From positions 1 to 5,740 of the forward strand of contig BQMV01000158.1 of assembly GCA_022181005.1 (NCBI GenBank): a stretch of 5,740 nucleotides of DNA, written 5' to 3'. A model generated the notes under the pieces. It was given only the letters and a program-made list of their open reading frames with translations, was not told the origin of the DNA and ran no database searches. This DNA comes from Anaerolineaceae bacterium (lineage in GTDB: Bacteria; Chloroflexota; Anaerolineae; Anaerolineales; Villigracilaceae). How positions within the stretch are numbered: the first letter of the stretch is position 1; each line of letters starts with the position of its first letter. A program made the position numbers and the translations under genes. Below are positions 1 through 5,124 of the stretch, piece by piece.

Positions 1-747
1 CGCCCCTTCACGTTCGAAGGCGGTCGCCGGCTTTCTTCCGCTGAATCGGGCATTGACAAACTCAAGGAACATGCGGATACGCTGATTGTGATCCCGAATG
101 ACCGTTTGCTGCAAATTGCCGATAAGCGCGCCAGCCTGCAAGATGCGTTTCGTCTCGCAGACGATGTGCTTCATCAGGGCATTCAAGGCATCTCCGAGTT
201 GATCACCATCCCCGGCTTGATTAACCTCGACTTTGCCGATGTGCGCGCGATTATGTCGGAGGGCGGCGCCGCCCTTATGGCGGTTGGGACTGGGACAGGC
301 GATGAGCGCGCGCGCAAAGCCGCTGAAGACGCGATCTCATCCAAACTGCTTGATATCACGATTGACGGCGCGCGCGGCGTGTTATTTAATGTTACCGGCG
401 GACCGAATATGACCCTCTTCGAGGTGAACCAAGCCGCGGCAATTATCCGCGAAACGGCGCACCCCGATGTGAATATGATCTTTGGCGCGGTGATTGACCC
501 GAACATGGGCGATGATATCCGCATTACGGTGATCGCGACCGGCTTTGAGCGCAACTCAATGCCGCGCCGCGCGCTGGAACGCAACACGCGCGAGAACAAA
601 CGAACGCAAGCGGATGTATTCTCGCGCCCGCTCGAATCGGTTTCGGTTCAAGCCGACGTTCAAACTGGCGAAACAAAATCGGCTCCATTGCCTCCTCTTA
701 ATAAGGACGATCTCGATATTCCGACCTTTTTGCGGAATCGAAGATAA
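1..747 (+). CDS. ftsZ: Cell division protein FtsZ (5' end outside window)
   Basis: FtsZ is the tubulin-like GTPase that polymerises into the cytoplasmic Z ring and recruits the division machinery. The reading frame is open from base 1, so the gene is truncated by the window edge. The 248 visible residues begin at the RPFTFEGGRR segment, which corresponds to about residue 142 of E. coli FtsZ; the N-terminal GTP-binding half with the GGGTGTG loop is missing. Visible residues 26-36 (DTLIVIPNDRL) and the T7 synergy loop NLDFADV at 75-81, with the two acidic residues D77 and D80 that complete the GTPase site of the neighbouring subunit, are intact. The C-terminal tubulin-like domain (GARGVLFNVTGG, 123-134) runs to about residue 183. 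A polar linker of about 50 residues follows, then the tail DIPTFLRNRR at 239-248, which matches the conserved C-terminal peptide that binds membrane tethers such as FtsA or SepF. A GTG at 88 lies inside the family domain and is not a real start. No truncation or frameshift is seen at the 3' end. Confidence 0.97.
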   Translation, partial: RPFTFEGGRRLSSAESGIDKLKEHADTLIVIPNDRLLQIADKRASLQDAFRLADDVLHQGIQGISELITIPGLINLDFADVRAIMSEGGAALMAVGTGTGDERARKAAEDAISSKLLDITIDGARGVLFNVTGGPNMTLFEVNQAAAIIRETAHPDVNMIFGAVIDPNMGDDIRITVIATGFERNSMPRRALERNTRENKRTQADVFSRPLESVSVQADVQTGETKSAPLPPLNKDDLDIPTFLRNRR

Positions 748-751
748 TATT

Positions 752-780
752 TTGTAGGCGGCAGAACGCCGTCTCTGCAA
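752..780. repeat. Imperfect inverted repeat / hairpin just after ftsZ
   Basis: Five bases after the ftsZ stop codon, TTGTAG (752-757) can pair with CTGCAA (775-780), with one G-U pair. Inside this, CGGC (759-762) can pair with GCCG (768-771) around a 5-base loop. The shape would suit a 3' end hairpin of the ftsZ transcript, but no T run follows on either strand, so it is not a classical intrinsic terminator. It could instead be one copy of a dispersed palindromic element. Confidence 0.45.
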
Positions 781-815
781 GTCAAACAATCGAGTTAAGT
801 TCGCCTCCTTAGCCG

Positions 816-857
816 GAGCGATTCGGGTGTGTCTGGGCGAGATGCATCGAATCGCTC
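816..857. repeat. 10-bp perfect inverted repeat with 22-base loop
   Basis: GAGCGATTCG (816-825) is exactly complementary to CGAATCGCTC (848-857), separated by 22 bases. G-U pairing at both ends and a C-G pair (814/859) could lengthen the stem to about 13 pairs. A competing shorter stem, CTCC (805-808) with GGAG (815-818), overlaps the left arm. It lies between ftsZ and the receiver-GGDEF gene, about 95 bases before that gene's start. It may be a transcript hairpin or a protein-binding site; no T run follows, so terminator function is not supported. Confidence 0.5.
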
Positions 858-910
858 TGTGCATTTAATGGATTGCAGCTGAGTCGGCGCAACTTTTATT
901 GTTTTCGAAA

Positions 911-953
911 TATAATCAGGTGAGATATAATTGCATTGTAAAGCGACTAAAGC
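911..953 (+). promoter_or_regulatory. Candidate promoter region of the receiver-GGDEF gene
   Basis: Two perfect TATAAT hexamers lie at 911-916 and 926-931, 15 bases apart, in an AT-rich patch that contrasts with the GC-rich surroundings. Either could be a -10 box. The second would give a leader of about 15 bases before the ATG at 954. No good TTGACA-like -35 box sits at 16-18 bases upstream of either; the best near the second is the T-rich TTTTCG at 902-907. No clear Shine-Dalgarno sequence precedes the ATG. The call rests on -10 matches only. Confidence 0.45.
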
Positions 954-1865
954 ATGAAAGTTCTTGTTCTCAATAACGACTTAGTAGCGCGCGCCGTGAT
1001 TCAGCAGACGTTGCAGGCGAGCGGACATGAAGCGGTTGGCGCCGAAGACAGCGACACGGCTCTGTTTCTCCTTAAAAATGGAGAATTCCGTTTTATTATC
1101 GCCGATTACGATAACACAGACGGAAACGATAAAGGATTCATCCATAAAGCGCGAAACATAGGGCAGGCGGACTACGCGTACATCTTGTTGATCGTTAATA
1201 AAACGCAAGCCGTTAACGCGGCGACGTCGCATCTGGGCGCGGACGATTATCTTAGTAAACCTATTGTGCCCGCCGAATTGAAATTGCGCGTGTCTATCGG
1301 CGAACGTATCCTTGCTCTCGGCGATAACCTTGTCCATGCGAAAGAAACGCTCGATCATCTCGCAATGGTGGATGTTTTGACGGGCGCATTGAACCGCATC
1401 GCTTTTATGATCTTTTCGCGCGGCGAACTTGAGCGCGCTCGACGCGCTCAGGCTTCGTTGAGTTTGATTGCGTTCAACGTGGATAATTTCAAAGCTATTA
1501 ATGAAAAGTACGGGCGCGACGTTGGCAACGACGCGTTGACGGTCATCGCGCAAGGCATTCGTGAAAAGAGCCGTCCGTATGACGGGTTGGGACGCCTTGA
1601 TGCGGATGTGTTTATGCTTATCTTGCCCGGTGTGATCGGCGCCGATGCCGAGAAGATCGCCGCTCGTATTATCAAAAGTATTGCGAATACGCAAATCTCC
1701 CTGCTGGACGGCGCAGAATTAAAAGTCAACGTACGGGCTGGCATCGCCTCTTCGTCGCGCGTTACCGTCTCTACGGAGATGGACGCGCTGATCGAACGCG
1801 CAAATGAAGCCGTGGCGATGGCGAAGCGCGAGGACGGGGATCAAATTTACACAATCTATGTGTGA
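954..1865 (+). CDS. Degenerate response regulator receiver-GGDEF protein (candidate c-di-GMP receptor)
   Basis: A 303-residue soluble protein with an N-terminal receiver-like domain (about 1-120), a short helical linker (about 115-138) and a GGDEF domain (about 139-303). In the receiver, D51 (phosphoacceptor position) and K102 (SKP) are present, but the acidic metal-binding pair is N7-N8 and the conserved Thr/Ser position is I80. The GGDEF domain opens with the usual DVLTGALNR (140-148). Its signature motif reads DADVF (216-220) instead of GGDEF, so the catalytic Glu is Val. The first metal-binding Asp of the usual DxDxFK is N175, and the guanine-binding Asp of the usual GDE is N192. N183 is retained. 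An RxxD motif (R207, D210) lies exactly five residues before DADVF, the canonical inhibitory-site spacing. From family knowledge, cyclase activity is unlikely, and binding of c-di-GMP as an effector is the inferred role. No output domain other than GGDEF is seen. It is on the same strand as ftsZ, but the 206-base gap and TATAAT boxes suggest separate transcription. Confidence 0.9.
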   Translation: MKVLVLNNDLVARAVIQQTLQASGHEAVGAEDSDTALFLLKNGEFRFIIADYDNTDGNDKGFIHKARNIGQADYAYILLIVNKTQAVNAATSHLGADDYLSKPIVPAELKLRVSIGERILALGDNLVHAKETLDHLAMVDVLTGALNRIAFMIFSRGELERARRAQASLSLIAFNVDNFKAINEKYGRDVGNDALTVIAQGIREKSRPYDGLGRLDADVFMLILPGVIGADAEKIAARIIKSIANTQISLLDGAELKVNVRAGIASSSRVTVSTEMDALIERANEAVAMAKREDGDQIYTIYV

Positions 1866-1869
1866 GGCG

Positions 1870-2187
1870 TTACGCGCCGAAGAATTGCAGAAGAAACAGC
1901 GCGATCATTCCCGCTAGAATGGTCGCGAATGTATTCCGGCTGACCCATGCGGCGACAATGGCGATCAGCCCGGCAAGCAGACGATGATTCTCGAGGGAAA
2001 AGGAGAGCGCGCCTTCGCGTAAAAATAATTCGGGGAAAACGATGGCGGATAATACCGCCGGGGGAACATAATGCAGAGCTTTGCGCATTATTTCTGGGAT
2101 GTGAAATTTACCGAACAAATAGATCAGAGAAAATCGGGTCCCAAAAGTGATTAACCCGCCGAGCGCCATAATAAGCCAAATGTTCAT
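1870..2187 (-). CDS. azlD: AzlD-family branched-chain amino acid transport subunit
   Basis: AzlD is the small membrane partner of AzlC; the pair exports branched-chain amino acids (AzlCD gives 4-azaleucine resistance in Bacillus, and YgaZH exports valine in E. coli). The product is 105 residues, normal for the family, and almost wholly hydrophobic, with about four membrane segments (roughly 3-25, 40-57, 68-84 and 87-103). Family features include GTR at 16-18, the VPPAVLSAIVFP stretch at 41-52, and RN at 84-85 followed by the GM of the last helix. The ATG overlaps the azlC stop codon as ATGA, so the two are probably translationally coupled; a GGGGGA (2191-2196) lies just before the start as a closely spaced Shine-Dalgarno-like sequence. 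The stop codon lies only 4 bases from that of the convergent receiver-GGDEF gene, leaving no room for a normal terminator. The exported substrate is inferred from the family only. Confidence 0.92.
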   Translation of the reverse strand: MNIWLIMALGGLITFGTRFSLIYLFGKFHIPEIMRKALHYVPPAVLSAIVFPELFLREGALSFSLENHRLLAGLIAIVAAWVSRNTFATILAGMIALFLLQFFGA

Positions 2188-2897
2188 GAATCCCCCGATA
2201 AGCGCGCGCCGACTGTCTTGTTCTCCAGGAGCGTTCCTACGATGATGCCCGCCAATGCTGCGATGAGCAAACCCAATTTATAGGGGAGCGCGTATGTTGC
2301 AAGCGCTGTGCCTCCGGCAGTCAACGCGGCGGCGATCGCCGGACGAGTCTTCAACGCCGGCACAACCATCGCGATGAATGTCAGCGGCAGGGCAAAATCT
2401 AGCGACCATGAATCGGGAATTGCCGCGCCGAGAAGGATGCCTGTCGCTGTGCTGAACATCCAGATCGCCCATAATGCGAGTCCCGCGCCCAGCATAAACC
2501 AGTGACTTTCCGGTTGCAGTTTATTGATTTCATAGTGGATGATGCTGGGAGCGTAGGCTTCATCAGTGAGCAGGTAGCTTAGTAAGGCTTTCCAACGCGT
2601 CGGCAGCGAAGCAAGATAAGGGGCGAGCGAAGCGGAATAGAGCATGTGCCGCAAGTTGACTACGGCGATCGTCAGTACAATCACGAAGCCGGGCGCAGTA
2701 TTTTTAATCAATTGCGTCGTAATGAACTGCGCTGAACCCGCGAATACGATCGGAGACATCATCTGCGCTTCAACGGCGGATAGCCCCGCCTCGATAGCGA
2801 GCGCGCCGTAGATCATACCAAACGGGAAAACGCCGATCAACAGCGGGAACTCTGCGCGAATTCCCGCCCAGAAATATTTGTTTTTAAGGCTGGTCAT
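2184..2897 (-). CDS. azlC: AzlC-family branched-chain amino acid exporter, large subunit
   Basis: The product is 237 residues, the usual AzlC length, and is an inner-membrane protein with several hydrophobic segments (roughly 14-36, 68-87, 134-158, 166-181, 186-204 and 207-224). Recognisable family motifs are PFGMIYG (25-31), FAGSAQF (52-58), NLRHMLYSASLAPYL (81-95) and LTDEAYA (110-116). With AzlD it forms an exporter of branched-chain amino acids or their analogues across the cytoplasmic membrane. The ATG at 2897 is favoured because the next candidate, M28, lies within the first conserved motif. No Shine-Dalgarno sequence is seen, and a -10-like box lies 6 bases before the ATG, so translation may be leaderless. 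The gene follows the second VWA gene on the same strand after 82 bases. An AsnC/Lrp-type regulator, often found beside azlCD, is not present here. Confidence 0.94.
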   Translation of the reverse strand: MTSLKNKYFWAGIRAEFPLLIGVFPFGMIYGALAIEAGLSAVEAQMMSPIVFAGSAQFITTQLIKNTAPGFVIVLTIAVVNLRHMLYSASLAPYLASLPTRWKALLSYLLTDEAYAPSIIHYEINKLQPESHWFMLGAGLALWAIWMFSTATGILLGAAIPDSWSLDFALPLTFIAMVVPALKTRPAIAAALTAGGTALATYALPYKLGLLIAALAGIIVGTLLENKTVGARLSGDS

Positions 2898-2932
2898 CGG
2901 GTAAGTATAGCCGAACCCGGCTGCCTCGTAGA
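2898..2932 (-). promoter_or_regulatory. Candidate azlCD promoter giving a leaderless transcript
   Basis: Read on the minus strand, TATACT (2909-2904) is a five-of-six match to the -10 consensus and ends 6 bases before the azlC ATG, so transcription would start at or next to the A of the start codon. The -35 position at 17-base spacing holds TCTACG (2932-2927), only three matches to TTGACA. A 5-bp inverted repeat AGCCG/CGGCT (2909-2913 and 2918-2922) sits in the spacer and touches the -10 box; it could be a small operator or chance. Confidence 0.4.
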
Positions 2933-2979
2933 ATAGGTTTTTGAGCGGCAGATTTATCCAGCCAGTCGAATTTTCACGG

Positions 2980-4023
2980 TTATGGAGATATATTCCACTT
3001 TAATGATACATAGAAAGCAAGGATCAATAACAAGATTGCAAACGCGTTGAAAAAGACGCCGATCTCCGTCGTTTCGCGCGCGATGGCGAGAGACATAGGC
3101 AGGTTATGAAAGATAGTTTGTAATTCTTCGGCGCTGGTTGCGGCGGAGTAGACGCCGCCGGTCATTTCTGCAATTTGCCGTAAAGTGAATTCATCCAATT
3201 CGATGGAGCCTAACCGTCTGCCGCCAAAGCCAAAATTAGGGAAACTAAACTGATCGGCGCTGGCAAATAAGTCGCCGCAGATTAAAGGCGAAGTATTGTT
3301 AACCGTTCCAAACCCAATCGTGTACAGACGGATGCCGCGCGCCGCCGCTTCGTTGGCTGCTATAAATGGCGAGGGCCCGGCGTTGCTTGAACCGTCAGTC
3401 AGAAGCACGATCATGTGCGGCGCAGATTCGCCCGGCGGCGAAGGTTGAGCGGGAACGTTTAACTGAACCGGTGGAACGCGGCTGTCCGCTTCGGCGATCG
3501 CGTCAATTGAACGCAGGATGGCGCTGCCGATCGCTGTGCGCCGCCCGGGCGTGAGTGAATGGATCGCATGTGTCAATGCCGTTCGATTTCTGGTCGGCGC
3601 TTGAATTAATTCGGCAAAACCGGCGAAAGCGACAACGCCGATTTGCGTATCTTTGCTTTGACTTTGAATAAAATTGAGCGCGGCTTGTTGTGCGGCGGTC
3701 AGGCGGTTAGGCGGGATGTCGGTCGAACACATGCTGAGCGATACGTCCATTGCGAGAATGATCGTCGCACGGTTGGATGGGACCGTAACTTCGGCGGTAG
3801 GGCGCGCAAGCGAAAACGTCAGACTTGTTAGCGTGAGTAGAAATAAGGCGAACGGCGCGTGTCTGCGCCACTTTGACTGATGCGCCGCTGCTTCCCGTAT
3901 CAACGACAGGCTTGAATAACGAACGACGAAGCGTTTGCGCCGTTTTAAGATCAATAGATATGCCGCCGCTAGGATAGGTATGAAAATGAGCAGCGAGAGA
4001 AAGCCCGGTCGCAATAGACTCAT
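2980..4023 (-). CDS. Membrane-anchored VWA-domain protein, BatA/BatB-like (second of pair)
   Basis: A 347-residue protein with membrane helices at about 8-26 and 57-73, a VWA domain at about 86-300 and a C-terminal helix at about 323-342. The positive KRRKR (27-31) lies between the first two helices, so the VWA domain should lie outside the cytoplasmic membrane. The metal-ion-dependent adhesion site (MIDAS) is complete: DVSLS (D93, S95, S97), T163 in RRTAIG, and D210 in LLTDGSS. The family in MoxR/DUF58/Bat operons is thought to act in envelope assembly or stress tolerance; in Bacteroides the Bat genes are named for aerotolerance, but the exact role is unknown. The protein has just two cysteines: C99, right after the MIDAS loop, and C249, in a long insert (about 240-272) rich in Gly and Phe; the sister protein has none. 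Its ATG overlaps the stop of the upstream VWA gene as ATGA. It is the last gene of the group, with no BatC/D/E gene downstream. Confidence 0.9.
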   Translation of the reverse strand: MSLLRPGFLSLLIFIPILAAAYLLILKRRKRFVVRYSSLSLIREAAAHQSKWRRHAPFALFLLTLTSLTFSLARPTAEVTVPSNRATIILAMDVSLSMCSTDIPPNRLTAAQQAALNFIQSQSKDTQIGVVAFAGFAELIQAPTRNRTALTHAIHSLTPGRRTAIGSAILRSIDAIAEADSRVPPVQLNVPAQPSPPGESAPHMIVLLTDGSSNAGPSPFIAANEAAARGIRLYTIGFGTVNNTSPLICGDLFASADQFSFPNFGFGGRRLGSIELDEFTLRQIAEMTGGVYSAATSAEELQTIFHNLPMSLAIARETTEIGVFFNAFAILLLILAFYVSLKWNISP

Positions 4024-5045
4024 GGCGCCCGTCCGAACCAGAGCAGCGAAAGCGCGCCCCCAGTGAAAAGGAATAGCATGGCTATCCCTGCGAACAGCGA
4101 GGTTAGTTCCGATTCTTCCGCGCGGATGATTAATTTCGGTCGAAGCGCACTGTAAATTCCACGCAACTGATTCTCGTCGCCGGCGTTGTAATACGTTCCG
4201 CCGGCGGCATTGGCGACAGCCCGCAACATCGGTTCGTCCAATTGCGTGTGGACGGTAAACCCATCTATGGTTAGAGCGGTTCCCGCGACAGAACCGACGC
4301 CCACCGTATAAACGCGGACTCCCAGATTAGCGGCAAGGTCCGTGGCGATGATTGGATCCGGTTCTTGATTATTTTCGCCGTCTGAAAATAGGATGATCGC
4401 GGCGTGCGGATACCAGCCTTGCGGACTGGCGCCGGGCAGCAGCGAGAAATTGGGCGGCGGTTGAGCGCTGTTGAGGACGTTGCTTGTTTGCAGAAACGGC
4501 GGATCACCCGCATCTACTGCGACTGTGTTAAGTGCGACCAGAATCCCGTTGCCGACCGACGTGCCGCGCCGCGGCGCGAGGCGTTGAATCGTATCAACGA
4601 TCTCGGCGCGCTGATCGGTCGGAGTTTGTACGGTCACGCCGCTGTCGCTGAAGGCGGTCACGCCGATGCGTATGTTGGCGGGCTGACGGTTTACAAAATT
4701 GAGCGCGGCGATTTTTGCCGCTTCCATGCGCGTTGGATTTACATCGTCCGCCGCCATGCTGCCGGAGATGTCGAACGTGAGAACGACTACGCCTTCTATG
4801 CGCGGCAGGCGGAGCGCGGCTTGCGGGCGTGCGAGAGAGAAGATTAAAATTACGGCGCCGATGAGGAATAGAATCGCAGGCAGCGAATGCTGCGCAGGCG
4901 CGCGCCCAGATGAGTCGCGTACGATACCAAAGTTCCCATAGTGCGCGGCGGATTCGCGTTTCCGTTTTTGGATTCGTTGATACGCCCAGATCAATAACGG
5001 AACGCTCAATAACAAGTAGAGGAGGGATGACCAGATGAATGACAT
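4020..5045 (-). CDS. Membrane-anchored VWA-domain protein, BatA-like (first of pair)
   Basis: A 341-residue protein from the ATG at 5045, with a hydrophobic segment at 2-22, a basic KRKR stretch at 27-30, a second helix at about 55-72, a VWA domain at about 83-305 and a C-terminal helix at about 314-336. The MIDAS residues are complete: DISGS (D92, S94, S96), T162 in RRGTSVG, and D222 in FSDGENN. The VWA domain carries a Pro/Gly-rich insert at about 178-212. The predicted topology puts the VWA domain outside the cytoplasmic membrane. The open frame extends upstream to an ATG at 5159, which would overlap the DUF58 gene by 35 bases and add a polar 38-residue leader before the first helix. I prefer 5045 because the protein then begins directly with its membrane anchor, as the family usually does; no Shine-Dalgarno sequence decides the matter. 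It lies after DUF58 and overlaps the next VWA gene by 4 bases, so the three are probably one operon. Its binding partner is unknown. Confidence 0.9.
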   Translation of the reverse strand: MSFIWSSLLYLLLSVPLLIWAYQRIQKRKRESAAHYGNFGIVRDSSGRAPAQHSLPAILFLIGAVILIFSLARPQAALRLPRIEGVVVLTFDISGSMAADDVNPTRMEAAKIAALNFVNRQPANIRIGVTAFSDSGVTVQTPTDQRAEIVDTIQRLAPRRGTSVGNGILVALNTVAVDAGDPPFLQTSNVLNSAQPPPNFSLLPGASPQGWYPHAAIILFSDGENNQEPDPIIATDLAANLGVRVYTVGVGSVAGTALTIDGFTVHTQLDEPMLRAVANAAGGTYYNAGDENQLRGIYSALRPKLIIRAEESELTSLFAGIAMLFLFTGGALSLLWFGRAP

Positions 5046-5124
5046 GGGAATCGGTGAGTAGAGAATGGAAAGTAGAGCGTAGTTATCTGACCTCTGTTCT
5101 CTATTTCTCTTTTTATCTGTTAAT
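5046..5124. other. Low-complexity spacer between DUF58 and VWA genes
   Basis: On the plus strand the first half is purine-rich (GAGTAGAGAATGG, GAAAGTAGAG) and the second half pyrimidine-rich (CCTCTGTTCTCTATTTCTC), so the two halves can pair imperfectly. TAGAG recurs at short intervals. The composition is unlike the flanking genes. On the minus strand the stretch has no stop codon in the VWA frame, which produces the alternative long start. No convincing promoter or terminator is seen. Confidence 0.4.

Noticed and set aside
183..599. Open frame of 138 codons antisense to ftsZ
   Set aside because: It overlaps conserved FtsZ coding sequence completely and has no recognisable protein features.
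88..747. A short separate gene starting at the GTG at 88
   Set aside because: The frame is open from base 1 and the upstream codons match conserved FtsZ sequence, so it is one truncated gene.
781..870. Possible c-di-GMP riboswitch before the GGDEF gene, prompted by GCCTCC and AGCCGG words
   Set aside because: The conserved GEMM core segments and their spacing are absent, and the words lie more than 100 bases from the start codon beside a simple inverted repeat.
981..1694. Long open frame of 237 codons on the minus strand, antisense to the receiver-GGDEF gene
   Set aside because: It is fully contained in a gene with clear domain motifs, and its translation resembles no family and has the composition of a shadow frame.
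2332..3501. GCGATCGC octamers at 2332-2339 and 3494-3501, reminiscent of cyanobacterial HIP1
   Set aside because: There are only two copies, both inside coding sequence with abundant GCG and CGC codons; there is no other cyanobacterial sign.
4404..4847. Open frame of 147 codons on the plus strand inside the first VWA gene
   Set aside because: It is antisense to conserved VWA motifs and is rich in Arg and Ala as expected of a shadow frame.
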